The notes: a model not told the origin generated them from the sequence alone. A stretch of DNA of 60,506 nt from Streptomyces sp. ISL-98 (GCF_018614055.1 NZ_JAGGPB010000057.1:1-60506); one strand, 5' to 3'; counted from the stretch's first letter, positions 49,400 through 57,735 are shown. A program made the numbers and translations.

Positions 49400-51055
49400 T
49401 TACGAGCGGGAACGCAGTTCCCGCCTGAGGATCTTCCCACTCGTCGTCTTGGGAAGCTCGGGCAGTATCTCCACCTCGCGCGGGTATTTGTACGCGGCCA
49501 GCCGTTCCTCGCAGTACGCGGAGATGTCGGCCGGCGCGACCTCCGCTCCGGGGCGCAGGCTGACGTACGCCTTGACGCTCTCCCCCCGGTACGCGTCGGG
49601 GATGCCGACGACGGCCGCCTCGCGCACCGCCGGGTGGGTGTAGAGGACATCTTCGACCTCGCGCGGCCAGACCTTGAAGCCGGACGCGTTGATCATGTCC
49701 TTCTTGCGGTCGACGACGTAGAGCCAGCCGCCCTTGTCCATGAAGCCGATGTCGCCCGTGCGCAGTTCGCCGCCGGGGAAGGCTTCGGCGGTGGCCTCGG
49801 GGCGGCGCCAGTAGCCGGAGACGACCTGCGGGCCCCGGACGGTGATCTCGCCCTGCTCGCCGAAGGGCACGTCGTCGCCCTTCTCGTCGACGATCCGTAC
49901 GACCGTGTCCGGTCCCGGCACGCCGACCGACAGCGTCCCGGACACCGGGTCGACGGGGGCTTCCTTCTCCGGCGGCACCGAAGCGCACGGCGCGGTGCAT
50001 TCGGTGAGTCCGTAGCCGTTGCGGATGTACGGTCCGAAGCCCTCGCGGAACTTCTCCACCAGCGCAGGGGGCACCGGCGCCCCGCCCGAGGAGATCACCT
50101 GGAACGAGGCGAAGTGCTCGGGCGTCACGCCGGGCGTCGCCGCGAGCGCCATGAAGGCGGTGGACGGGCCGACGGTGTACGCGGGGCGGTGCTCGGTGAA
50201 GGCGTCGAGGACGACGCCGGGGTGGAAGCGGTAGGCGAGGACGAGGGTGCCCGCGTTGGCGAGGCAGACGGCCAGTTCGCAGACCATTCCGGTGATGTGG
50301 AAGAGCGGCGCGAGCGCGAAATAGGACTCGCCCTCGGCCAGAGGGTGGCCGGTGCGCTGGCGCTCGGCGTTGTACGTGATGTTGCCGTGGGAGTTCATGG
50401 CGCCCTTGGGGGTGCCGCTGGTGCCCGAGGTGTAGCTGATCAACGCGATGTCGGTGGCGGTGAGTTCGCGGCCGGTGGGGGCGGGAAGGCCCTGGCGGGC
50501 GACGGTCACCAGGTCGTCGGCGTCCGAAGCCTGCGGCGCACGCTCGAAATTCAGGACCCTGGTGTCGTTCCTGGTCTGGAGGTCGAGCTCGCAGGCGGTG
50601 AGGGCGATGCGTACGGGAGAGTCCGCGGCCGTCTCGCGCAGATACGCCTCCCATGCCCGGTCCGAGCAGATCAGCGCGGTCGCTTCGGAGTCCGCGAGGG
50701 CGTGGCCGACCTCGGCCGACTTGTACATCGGGTTGAGCGGAACGACGGTGGCCCCGGCCTTCCAGGCGCCGAGGAGCGCGATGACGAAGTGCGGGGTGTT
50801 CTGGAGCATGATCGCGACGCGGTCGCCGCGTTCCAGGCCCTTCGCGGCCAGGTGGCCGGCGACGGAGTCGGAGAGTGCGTCGGTCTCGCGGTAGGTCAGC
50901 CGTCCGTCGAAGTAGGCGAGGGCGGGGTGCTCCGGTGCGCGGGCGACCGTGGCGCGGAAGGCGTGCAGCACCGTCTGCGGTGGCTGGACGGGCGCCAGCT
51001 GGGCGGCGCTGAGCTGGGCGAGCCAGGGCTTGGCGGCGTAAATCGATCCACTCAT
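49400..51055 (-). CDS. AMP-forming acyl-CoA ligase
   Basis: A 551-residue adenylate-forming ligase. Motifs: A3 ISYTSGTSGTPKGAMNSHGN, A5 NGYGLTECTAP, A7 GELRTGDIGFMDKGGWLYV, A8 RKKDMINASGFKVWPREVE and the C-terminal lysine in PKTTSGKILRREL. It should activate a fatty or aromatic acid with ATP and CoA to feed the dehydrogenase. The start is ambiguous: ATG 51055 (MSGSIYAAKPW) and ATG 51091 (MSVPTIERTSEP) are both preceded by the same duplicated AGTGAGCCG sequence; 51133 overlaps the SDR gene. It lies behind the SDR gene in one unit. Confidence 0.9.
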   Translation of the reverse strand: MSGSIYAAKPWLAQLSAAQLAPVQPPQTVLHAFRATVARAPEHPALAYFDGRLTYRETDALSDSVAGHLAAKGLERGDRVAIMLQNTPHFVIALLGAWKAGATVVPLNPMYKSAEVGHALADSEATALICSDRAWEAYLRETAADSPVRIALTACELDLQTRNDTRVLNFERAPQASDADDLVTVARQGLPAPTGRELTATDIALISYTSGTSGTPKGAMNSHGNITYNAERQRTGHPLAEGESYFALAPLFHITGMVCELAVCLANAGTLVLAYRFHPGVVLDAFTEHRPAYTVGPSTAFMALAATPGVTPEHFASFQVISSGGAPVPPALVEKFREGFGPYIRNGYGLTECTAPCASVPPEKEAPVDPVSGTLSVGVPGPDTVVRIVDEKGDDVPFGEQGEITVRGPQVVSGYWRRPEATAEAFPGGELRTGDIGFMDKGGWLYVVDRKKDMINASGFKVWPREVEDVLYTHPAVREAAVVGIPDAYRGESVKAYVSLRPGAEVAPADISAYCEERLAAYKYPREVEILPELPKTTSGKILRRELRSRS

Positions 51056-51100
51056 CGGCTCACTCGTCCGCTCAATCGTCGGCACGCTCATCGGCTCACT
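51051..51100 (-). repeat. Duplicated start region of the ligase gene
   Basis: CTCATCGGCTCACT (plus strand) occurs at 51051-51064 and 51087-51100, 36 nt apart, with flanking bases also partly repeated (20 of 23). On the minus strand each copy supplies AGTGAGCCG directly before an in-frame ATGAG. Confidence 0.8.
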
Positions 51101-51111
51101 TGTCGGCTGAC

Positions 51112-51876
51112 TCACTGGGCTGCCTCTTCCCACTTCTGCTGCAGGTGGTTCATGCCAGCCAGCCAGCGGTCGGGGTTCCCTGCGCGTGCCTGGTAATAAC
51201 CGGCGACCTCACGGTGCGGCAGAATCAGGAAGCGGTCTGCCTCGATGCCGTCGAAGAGGGCATCGGCGACGTCCTCCGGTTCGATGGCGGTCGGCGCGAG
51301 CACCAGTTCGCCGGCCGAGCCGGCCGCGGTCAGCATGTCGGTGCGTACGCCCTGCGGGCAAATCGCGTGGACCTTGATGCCGCGGTGGCGGTAGGTGAGC
51401 GAGAGCCACTCGGCGAAGGCGAGCGCCCCGTGCTTGCTGACGCTGTACGGCGCCGCGCCGACCATGGTCAGCAGTCCGGCCGCCGAGACGGTGGAGACGA
51501 AGCGGCCGCTGCCGCGCTCCAGCCAGTCGGGCAGCAGCGCGCGGGCGGCCCTGACGTGGGCCATCACATTGACGTCCCAGGCCGCCGCCCAGACCGCCTC
51601 GTCCGCGAAGGCATCACCCGGCGAGGCGAGGCCCGCGTTGGCGCAGTACACGTCGACCCGGCCGCCGAGCGCCTCGCGCGCCTCGTCGACGATCACGGAC
51701 GCGTCGCCCGCCACGGCGACGGCGCCGGTCTCGTCGGCCAGCGCCTTGATCTTCTGCCCGTCGAGGTCGTTGACGACGACGCGTGCGCCCTCCGCCGCGA
51801 ATCTGCGGGCGAGAGCGGCTCCGATGCCACCTCCCGCACCGGTGACGACGACTCCCGCGTCCTGGAACTGGCTCAT
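51112..51876 (-). CDS. Short-chain dehydrogenase/reductase
   Basis: A 254-residue classical SDR. The cofactor motif is VVVTGAGGGIGAALARRFA (TGxxxGxG), D in VVVNDLDG favours NAD(H); NAG is present in YCANAGLASPG; the catalytic Ser/Tyr/Lys are in RFVSTVSAAGLL and PYSVSKHGALAFAEWLS. First gene of the SDR-ligase-TetR unit, with an operator-like site 37 nt upstream of the start. A 3-hydroxyacyl or related oxidation fits the cluster. Confidence 0.92.
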   Translation of the reverse strand: MSQFQDAGVVVTGAGGGIGAALARRFAAEGARVVVNDLDGQKIKALADETGAVAVAGDASVIVDEAREALGGRVDVYCANAGLASPGDAFADEAVWAAAWDVNVMAHVRAARALLPDWLERGSGRFVSTVSAAGLLTMVGAAPYSVSKHGALAFAEWLSLTYRHRGIKVHAICPQGVRTDMLTAAGSAGELVLAPTAIEPEDVADALFDGIEADRFLILPHREVAGYYQARAGNPDRWLAGMNHLQQKWEEAAQ

Positions 51877-51913
51877 CTTTGAGGCCCGCCTCTCGCTGCC
51901 GACAACCCGAGCA

Positions 51914-51930
51914 GACTAACCAGTCGGTAT
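51914..51930. promoter_or_regulatory. TetR-type operator before the SDR-ligase-TetR unit
   Basis: On the minus strand ATACCGACTGGTTAGTC; its first 12 nt are identical to the start of the operator at 46356-46373. The second arm is less perfect (GTTAGT against GTCGGC). Confidence 0.6.
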
Positions 51931-52047
51931 GGAGCTGCGGAAGGGGTGGAAGGCCTCGAACCGCCGTGCGCGACTCGTTCCCGGCGGCCGGTCCGCGCGC
52001 TAGCGTGCGTGGCCATGACAGACAGTGCCGATCACGGAGGTAGTGGG

Positions 52048-53298
52048 ATGAGCCTGTCCAGACGGGGACTGCTGGCCGCCACCGGGGCGGCGGGAGCGGC
52101 AGGAGCACTCGCCGCAGCCGCCACTCCCGCCACCGCACGGCCTGCCCGCACCCGCGTGCGTACCGGCTTCGACCGGCTGGCCGGCGACGGCTACGCACTC
52201 CTCCAGGGGCAGAAGGTCGGTGTCGTCACCAATCCGACCGGTATCACCCCGGAAGTCCGCCACATCGTGGACGTCATGCACGCCGACGACCGCGTGAACC
52301 TGGTCGCCGTCTTCGGCCCCGAGCACGGCTTCCGCGGCACCGCGCAGGCGGGCGGCTCGGAAGGGCGTTACGACGATCCGGCGACCGGACTGCCCGTCTA
52401 CGACACGTACTTGAAGAGCGGGCAGCCGCTCGCCGACATCTTCAGGACGTCGGGAGTGGACACGGTCGTCTTCGACATCCAGGACGCGGGCGCACGCTTC
52501 TACACGTACATCTGGACGCTGTACGACTGCATGGTGGCCGCCGCGCTCGCGGGCAAACGTTTCGTCGTCCTCGACCGGCCGAACCCGGTGACCGGACGCG
52601 CCGCGCTCGGCCCGGTGCTCGACAAGGCCTTCGCGACCTTCGTCGGGCGCGAGCCGATCGCCCAGGCGCACGGGATGACGGTCTGCGAGCTGGCGCGGCT
52701 CTTCAACGGCGAGTTCCTGGCAAAGCCGGTGGAACTGGACGTGGTCAGGATGTCGGGCTGGCGGCGCGGTGACTTCTTCGACGCGACGGGCCTTCCGTGG
52801 GTGCCTCCGAGCCCCAACATGCCGACGCCCGACACCGCGCTCGTATACGCGGGCACCTGCCTGTTCGAGGGTACGAACCTGTCCGAGGGGCGCGGAACGA
52901 CCCGGCCCTTCGAACTGCTCGGCGCAGACGGCATCGACCGCAGGTGGGCCGGGGCCGCGAACGCCGAGGGACTGGCCGGCGTGCACTTCCGCGAGGCCTA
53001 CTTCGCGCCCACGTTCTCCAAGTTCCAGGGCAAGACCGTCGGCGGCGTACAGCTGCATGTGCACGACCGGGAGGCGTACGACCCGGTGCGCACCGGCATC
53101 GCGCTGCTCGTGACCGCGAAGAGGAGCTGGAGCGGCTTCGCCTGGCGGCCCGACAACTGGATCGACAAGCTGACGGGCAGCACGCGGGTCCGCACGATGA
53201 TCGACGCGGGGGCGGGCACGGACGAGGTCGTGGGGGCCTGGGGCAGCGACCTCGCGGCTTTCAGGTCCGTACGCCGGGAGTATTTGGTTTACCGCTAA
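52048..53298 (+). CDS. DUF1343 / NamZ-type exo-muramidase, Tat-exported
   Basis: A 416-residue protein of the DUF1343 family, whose founder NamZ is an exo-lytic beta-N-acetylmuramidase used in cell-wall recycling. A twin-arginine signal (MSLSRRGLLAATGAAGAAGA, cleavage after ATPATA) is followed by VGVVTNPTGITPEVRHIVDV, VFGPEHGFRG, FDIQDAGARFYTYIWTLYDC, VLDRPNPVTGRAALGP and TNLSEGRGTTRPFELLGA. ATG 52048 has GGAGG 7 nt upstream; ATG 52015 is an alternative and could be leaderless. It appears to be a monocistronic gene. Confidence 0.9.
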   Translation: MSLSRRGLLAATGAAGAAGALAAAATPATARPARTRVRTGFDRLAGDGYALLQGQKVGVVTNPTGITPEVRHIVDVMHADDRVNLVAVFGPEHGFRGTAQAGGSEGRYDDPATGLPVYDTYLKSGQPLADIFRTSGVDTVVFDIQDAGARFYTYIWTLYDCMVAAALAGKRFVVLDRPNPVTGRAALGPVLDKAFATFVGREPIAQAHGMTVCELARLFNGEFLAKPVELDVVRMSGWRRGDFFDATGLPWVPPSPNMPTPDTALVYAGTCLFEGTNLSEGRGTTRPFELLGADGIDRRWAGAANAEGLAGVHFREAYFAPTFSKFQGKTVGGVQLHVHDREAYDPVRTGIALLVTAKRSWSGFAWRPDNWIDKLTGSTRVRTMIDAGAGTDEVVGAWGSDLAAFRSVRREYLVYR

Positions 53299-53383
53299 CT
53301 GGTCCGACGTGGCGTATGGCCGACTCTCCGTTCCGGCGGGATGCTGTTTTCGCAGCACACGGCTCGGACCGGAGAGGTGCGCC

Positions 53384-54700
53384 ATGGCGGATGTGGGTGT
53401 GAGGCCGTACCGGGAAATCACCTTCGACGCGGACGGGGATGTCGACGCGCGGCAGCGCGACCGGCTGGCGGAGCTCGATGTCACGGACCTGGTGATGTTC
53501 GCGCACGGCTGGAACAGCGACCGCTCGGTCGCCACCCGGCTGTACGACCGCTTCTACGCCCCCTTTCCAGGCCTGTTGGCGGACTCCCCGGGTGTACGAC
53601 TGGGCTATGCGGGCATCGTGTGGCCGTCGATGCGCTTCACGGACGAGCCGATCCCGGACTTCGAGCCGCGGACCGCCGCCCCGGCCGGTGACCTCGGGCC
53701 CGGCCTCGACGAACGCACGCAGCAGTCGCTGGCCGAGCTCTTCCCCGGCCGCGAGGCGGTCGTGGAGCGGCTGGCGCAGCTGCTCGACGAGCAGCCGGAG
53801 GAGCGGGCCGCCTTCGACGAATTCGGCCTGCTGGTACGGAAGTTGATCGAAACGCCGACCGACCGGCCCGCCTCGCTGTACGGGTCCGACATGGAATCGG
53901 GCGACGCATCGCGGAACGAGCCGACGATGCTGTACGAAGACACCCTGACCGTGTGCCGCGACTTCACACAGGCGCTGGCCGAAACCGGCACGGAGCCGGG
54001 GCAGGAGCCGGAGCGGAGCCTCGCGCTGGGCGGTGGCCTGAAGAAGGTGTGGAACGGCGCCAAGGAGCTGCTGCGCCAGGCGACGTACTACGCGATGAAG
54101 CGGCGGGCGGGGACGGTGGGGCACTTGGGGCTCGGTCCGGTGCTCGGGCAACTCGCGCGGTCCTCGCCGTCGGTGCGGGTCCATCTCGTCGGGCACAGCC
54201 AGGGGGCGCGGCTGGTCGCGTTCGCGCTGCGCGGCCTGCCCGACGGCGTACGGAACGTGAAGTCCGTGACGCTGCTCCAAGGGGCCTTCTCCCACTACGC
54301 GTTCGCCGGCCGCCTTCCGCACTCGACGCGCAACGGCGGCGCGCTCCGCGACGCCCAGCAGCGGGTGGACGGCCCCGTGGTGGCCTGCTACTCGCACCAT
54401 GACACGGCGCTCGGGGTGATCTATCCGCTGGCTTCGCGGCTGGCGCGCGATTCGACCGGGATGGTGAGTCTCGGCGCAGAGTGGGGAGCGATGGGTTTCG
54501 ACGGAATCCAGGCCGTCCTGGACACCCCCGTGTTCACGCTGAATCAGGCGCTGCGGGACGGCATTCCTGGCTCGGGATGTGTGAATGTCGACGCGGCTTC
54601 GGTCGTACGGCGCGGGGGTCCGCCGTCCGGTGCGCACAGCGACATCTGCCATGAGGAGCTGGCGAGGGTGGTGCTGGCCGCGGGTCGGATCGGCGGCTGA
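53384..54700 (+). CDS. Alpha/beta-hydrolase-fold protein
   Basis: A 438-residue protein with an alpha/beta-hydrolase core. The nucleophile elbow is VHLVGHSQGARLVAFAL (S of GHSQG, about residue 272); an oxyanion-region candidate is LVMFAHGWNSDRSVATRL near the start. A long insertion (about 85-240) is mostly helical and acidic. Probable catalytic His candidates follow in CYSHHDTALGVIY. No signal peptide. GGAGAGGTG precedes ATG 53384. Function unknown; an esterase or lipase-like role is possible. Confidence 0.8.
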   Translation: MADVGVRPYREITFDADGDVDARQRDRLAELDVTDLVMFAHGWNSDRSVATRLYDRFYAPFPGLLADSPGVRLGYAGIVWPSMRFTDEPIPDFEPRTAAPAGDLGPGLDERTQQSLAELFPGREAVVERLAQLLDEQPEERAAFDEFGLLVRKLIETPTDRPASLYGSDMESGDASRNEPTMLYEDTLTVCRDFTQALAETGTEPGQEPERSLALGGGLKKVWNGAKELLRQATYYAMKRRAGTVGHLGLGPVLGQLARSSPSVRVHLVGHSQGARLVAFALRGLPDGVRNVKSVTLLQGAFSHYAFAGRLPHSTRNGGALRDAQQRVDGPVVACYSHHDTALGVIYPLASRLARDSTGMVSLGAEWGAMGFDGIQAVLDTPVFTLNQALRDGIPGSGCVNVDAASVVRRGGPPSGAHSDICHEELARVVLAAGRIGG

Positions 54701-54701
54701 A

Positions 54702-54722
54702 CGCCCCCGGCGCCCGGGGGCG
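54702..54722 (+). terminator. Terminator after the alpha/beta-hydrolase gene
   Basis: A perfect 9-bp stem (54702-54710 with 54714-54722; arm CGCCCCCGG) with a 3-nt loop, starting 2 nt after the stop. Confidence 0.85.
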
Positions 54723-54891
54723 GTTGTGGTGGTGCGCGGTGGTGGCGGTGCGCGACTGGCGGAAAGCGAATGCGCGTCAACTCGCCAAAATCCCCATTGA
54801 TGGGTTCGATTCGAATTTCGATGGAGCCGATCCGGGTAGGCGTACGTCCACTCTGTGACGCCGAAGTACCAGCGACGGAGGTGGCAGTGCA

Positions 54892-55503
54892 ATGGCCGGT
54901 TTCCGGAGTCTTGCGAGACAGGTGCGCGATCCGCGGTGCGATCTGGCACTGCGGCGGTATTCGCTGCGCAAATGCCTGGAGAGGTTTGCCCCTTATGGAC
55001 ACCGGGCGACCTGGGACCACCTGTGCTCACGGCACAGGATCGAACCCGAGGACAGGGAGCCCGATCCGGCGCGGCTGGTGGCCGCGCTCGACGAACTGGA
55101 AGAGGCACGGGCCGTCTGGCTCGTGTACGAAGTGGAGTTCGCCAAGCGCCGCAAGCGCGAGAAGCACGACGGGCTGCGGCGCCCCGGCACCTTCGACGAC
55201 TGGCACCGGCGCACGTGGGGAGGCTGCGGGATTGCCTGGTGCAACGATCCCTCGGTCCATCCGGCGGCGACGCTCGGCGACGTACTGCGCCGGCTGATCT
55301 CCGCCCTGGAGTCCGAGCCCGGCGCGGTGTGCCCGGTGTGCGCGGAGGTCAGGATCGTCTGGAAGCAGGAGCTGGCTCACGAGCCGTGGTCGGGACCGGT
55401 CTGCACGGGCTGCGGCATCCTTGTGCCGCAGCCCGTTCTGACGCCCGAGGCACTGGCGGAGTCCAAGAAGGCACGGCGCAGGGAACTGGCATCGGTGGCG
55501 TGA
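54892..55503 (+). CDS. Conserved hypothetical with C-terminal zinc ribbon
   Basis: A 203-residue protein, basic and probably cytoplasmic. The N-terminal half is helical (SLARQVRDPRCDLALRRYSL, HLCSRHRIEPEDREPD). A central segment has DDWHRRTWGGCGIAWCNDPS. The C-terminus shows CPVCAEVRIVW...CTGCGILVP, two CxxC pairs typical of a zinc ribbon. No enzymatic motif is seen. GGAGG lies about 9 nt before ATG 54892. A TTCGA-T-TCGAA palindrome is found 77-87 nt upstream (54805-54815). A hairpin terminator follows. Confidence 0.75.
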   Translation: MAGFRSLARQVRDPRCDLALRRYSLRKCLERFAPYGHRATWDHLCSRHRIEPEDREPDPARLVAALDELEEARAVWLVYEVEFAKRRKREKHDGLRRPGTFDDWHRRTWGGCGIAWCNDPSVHPAATLGDVLRRLISALESEPGAVCPVCAEVRIVWKQELAHEPWSGPVCTGCGILVPQPVLTPEALAESKKARRRELASVA

Positions 55504-55523
55504 GCGATCGGTGGGTGAGCACA

Positions 55524-55559
55524 CGGGGGCGCGGCGCGCAGTGTGCTGCCGCGCCCCCG
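55524..55559. terminator. Terminator between the zinc-ribbon gene and soxR
   Basis: A perfect 12-bp stem (55524-55535 with 55548-55559; arm CGGGGGCGCGGC) with a 12-nt loop, between convergent genes. Confidence 0.85.
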
Positions 55560-55628
55560 CGTTGACCCCTTCGACCCCGTTGGCCCTGTTGGCCCCGTTG
55601 TCGACGCGTCGCCACCGCGTGCGCCCGC

Positions 55629-56117
55629 TCAGGTGGCCGACTGCTCGCAGTCCTGCGCGCTCTTGCGCTCGGGGAGCAGCCGGGATCCTGTCATGCGCTC
55701 GCCGAAGACGTCGTCCGGGTTGGACAGTACGCAGGTCTCCATGGACAGGCAGCCGCAGCCGATGCAGTCGGTGAGGTGGTCTCGAAGCCGGCCGAGCTGC
55801 TTGATCCGTTCGTCCAGTTCCGAGCGCCAGGCCTCGGAAAGCCTGGCCCAGTCCGCGCGGTTGGGCGTGCGCTCCTCGGGAAGTTCGGCCAGGGCGTTCC
55901 TGATGGTGGCGAGCGGGATGCCCACGCGCTGCGCCGCGCGGACGAAGGCGACCCGGCGCAGGGCGTCGCGGCCGAAGCGCCGCTGGTTGCCCGCGGTCCT
56001 GCGGCTGCTGATGAGGCCCTTGGACTCGTAGAAGTGAAGGGCGGACACGGCGGCGCCGCTGCGCGCGGACAGCTGGCCGACCGTGAGTTCATGGATCTTC
56101 TCTGGAATCTGCGGCAC
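55629..56117 (-). CDS. soxR: Redox-sensing regulator SoxR
   Basis: A 162-residue MerR-family regulator with a [2Fe-2S] cluster. The winged helix is LTVGQLSARSGAAVSALHFY and GLISSRRTAGNQRRFGRDAL; the cluster motif CIGCGCLSMETC (Cx2CxCx5C) lies at about residues 117-128. In Streptomyces SoxR responds to redox-active pigments such as actinorhodin rather than superoxide in general. The GTG at 56117 matches the known protein N-terminus; TAGGGT (minus strand, 56125-56130) ends 7 nt before it and no proper ribosome site is present, so a leaderless mRNA is likely. Divergent from a MaoC gene. Confidence 0.93.
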   Translation of the reverse strand: MPQIPEKIHELTVGQLSARSGAAVSALHFYESKGLISSRRTAGNQRRFGRDALRRVAFVRAAQRVGIPLATIRNALAELPEERTPNRADWARLSEAWRSELDERIKQLGRLRDHLTDCIGCGCLSMETCVLSNPDDVFGERMTGSRLLPERKSAQDCEQSAT

Positions 56118-56137
56118 TCCTCGAACCCTACTGGGCC

Positions 56138-56202
56138 ATCCGTTGACAGGAGCGGGCCTCCCAAGGATGCTGAGCAAGCGCTTAGACATCCGTTGAGAGG
56201 CA
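56138..56202 (+). promoter_or_regulatory. maoC promoter with TetR operator and a direct repeat
   Basis: TTGACA (56143-56148) with GATGCT (56166-56171) 17 nt away forms a promoter toward maoC. The 16-nt sequence TGAGCAAGCGCTTAGA (56171-56186) sits on the expected start site and is repeated exactly at 57402-57417 before a TetR gene. CATCCGTTGACAGG (56138-56151) is repeated with one change at 56189-56202. Confidence 0.6.
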
Positions 56203-56213
56203 GGGGCAGGGAC

Positions 56214-56675
56214 ATGGCAGAGCCGAGGATCTTCACGTCCGCCGACGAGCTGCGCGCCGGGGTCGGCGAGCAGCTGGGGCACAGCGACTGGCTGGAGGTC
56301 GACCAGAAGCGGATCGACCTTTTCGCCGACGCGACCGGTGATCACCAGTGGATCCATGTGGACCCCGAGAAGGCGGCGGCCGGCCCGTTCGGGTCGACGA
56401 TCGCGCACGGCTATCTGACGCTCTCGCTGCTGCCCGCGCTGGTCCCGCAGATCATGCGGGTCGAGGGCATGAAAATGGGCATCAACTACGGCGCCAACAA
56501 GGTACGTTTCCCGTCGCCCGTGCCGGTCGGCTCGCGGCTGCGCGCGACGGCCGTGCTCAAGGACGTCACGGACGCGGGCGGCGGCGTACAGGTGACCGCG
56601 GTCGTCACGGTGGAGCGCGAGGGCGGCGACAAGCCGGCGTGCGTGGCGGAGTCGGTGTCCCGCTACTACTTCTGA
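56214..56675 (+). CDS. MaoC-family enoyl-CoA hydratase
   Basis: A 153-residue hot-dog-fold hydratase. The catalytic Asp/His signature FADATGDHQWIHVDPEKAAA (D and H of the R-specific hydratase motif) is at about residues 37-56, followed by GPFGSTIAHGYLTLSLLPAL and NYGANKVRFPSPVPVGSRLR. It should hydrate enoyl-CoA to 3-hydroxyacyl-CoA. It probably shares a regulator with the TetR gene that it faces (convergent, 53 nt between stops). Confidence 0.93.
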   Translation: MAEPRIFTSADELRAGVGEQLGHSDWLEVDQKRIDLFADATGDHQWIHVDPEKAAAGPFGSTIAHGYLTLSLLPALVPQIMRVEGMKMGINYGANKVRFPSPVPVGSRLRATAVLKDVTDAGGGVQVTAVVTVEREGGDKPACVAESVSRYYF

Positions 56676-56728
56676 GCCCTACCGCTTCTGAGCACCAGCG
56701 CTTCTGAAGCTCTCGTGCTTCTGAAGCT

Positions 56729-57355
56729 CTACTTGCGCGTGCCCACCATGCGCAGGACGAGGTCGGCGTAGAGCTCGCCGACCTCGTCGGGCGTCCTGCG
56801 TCCCTTGGTGTCGAACCAGCGGGCCACGTCGATGCAGAGCGAGAGCACCGCGAGGGTGGTCCCGGGCACGTCGGGGACGTCGAACTCCCCCGCCTGCACG
56901 CCCTCGTTGATGATGCGGCGCACCGCGGCGTCGCTCTTGCGGCGCAGCTCGACGATCTCGGCACGGTGCTCGGCGTCGAGCGAGTCGAGTTCGTACTGGA
57001 CCACGTGCGCGGTGGTGCGCCGTCCGGCGTGCCAGCGGACGAAGGAGCGTACGGCGTCGGCGAGCCGCTCGGCGGGGCTGCCGGGGCCGTTCGCGGCAGC
57101 CTCCAGGATCTCCAGGGCCTTGCCGTGGCCGATCCGGCTGATCCGGTGGAGCAGCTCTTCCTTCGTCTTGTAGTGGATGTAGAGCGCGGCCGGGCTCATC
57201 CCGGCGCGGCCCGCGATGTCGCGGGTGGTGGTCGCGTGGTAGCCGCGCTCGGCGAACGCCTCGACGGCGGCGACGAGCAGTCTCCTGGCCGCCTCAGGGG
57301 TGACCTCGTCCCACGGCATGTTCTCGCCGTCGGCCGTCTCCTCCGCCGTGGTCAT
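56729..57355 (-). CDS. TetR-family regulator, probable regulator of maoC
   Basis: A 208-residue regulator. The helix-turn-helix is TTRDIAGRAGMSPAALYIHY (about residues 42-61) with KTKEELLHRISRIGH; the ligand domain resembles those of actinobacterial fatty-acid regulators. ATG 57355 is chosen (AAGGGG upstream); ATG 57391 would add 12 residues. The operator copy at 57402-57417 lies 47 nt upstream and overlaps the likely -35, with TATGGT (minus strand 57387-57392) as the -10. Confidence 0.88.
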   Translation of the reverse strand: MTTAEETADGENMPWDEVTPEAARRLLVAAVEAFAERGYHATTTRDIAGRAGMSPAALYIHYKTKEELLHRISRIGHGKALEILEAAANGPGSPAERLADAVRSFVRWHAGRRTTAHVVQYELDSLDAEHRAEIVELRRKSDAAVRRIINEGVQAGEFDVPDVPGTTLAVLSLCIDVARWFDTKGRRTPDEVGELYADLVLRMVGTRK

Positions 57356-57401
57356 CGTTCGCCCCTTCGTTTCCATCAGGACGAACACCATACCCCGACG
57401 G

Positions 57402-57417
57402 TGAGCAAGCGCTTAGA
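57402..57417. promoter_or_regulatory. TetR operator before its own gene
   Basis: TGAGCAAGCGCTTAGA, identical over 16 nt to 56171-56186. The core AAGCGCTT is a perfect palindrome. Such GCAAGCGCTTGC-like sites are typical of TetR regulators in acyl-CoA metabolism. Confidence 0.7.
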
Positions 57418-57447
57418 GAATGGTGCGGAGATTGGCCTGGAGAGCGT

Positions 57448-57735
57448 TCAGAGTTTCTGGAACGGGTCGTGCTCGGCGAGGAGCTTCTCCAGCCTGGCCT
57501 GGTCGACGCGGCTCACGATCTGCCCCGCCTCCTGCCGGTCCCTGATGACCTTGGCGAGCGTGAAGGCGGAGGTGACGAGGTAGAGGACGCCGATGGCCAG
57601 GAAGGCGCGCACCCAGGCGTCGGCTTCGAGGTAGAGGATCCCGAGGGTCACGGCGCCCAGGGCGATCGCGAAGGCGATGACGGCCTGTCCGTAGTACGCC
57701 GTCGTGTTCTGCTGCTTGACCGGTGTGTCGCTCAT
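57448..57735 (-). CDS. YiaA/YiaB two-helix membrane protein
   Basis: A 95-residue inner-membrane protein with two hydrophobic helices (AVIAFAIALGAVTLGILYLE and AFLAIGVLYLVTSAFTLAKV) separated by a short polar turn, then a soluble C-terminus (RDRQEAGQIVSRVDQARLEK). It belongs to the YiaA/YiaB family of unknown function. The start is uncertain: ATG 57735 (MSDTPVKQQNTTAYYGQ) is preferred, ATG 57747 is possible. It follows the acyl-CoA dehydrogenase by 61 nt on the same strand and may be read with it. Confidence 0.85.
   Translation of the reverse strand: MSDTPVKQQNTTAYYGQAVIAFAIALGAVTLGILYLEADAWVRAFLAIGVLYLVTSAFTLAKVIRDRQEAGQIVSRVDQARLEKLLAEHDPFQKL

Noticed and set aside
52015..52047. Leaderless upstream start for the NamZ-type gene
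   Set aside because: TAGCGT lies close to ATG 52015, but ATG 52048 has a strong GGAGG and gives a standard Tat signal; kept only as an alternative.
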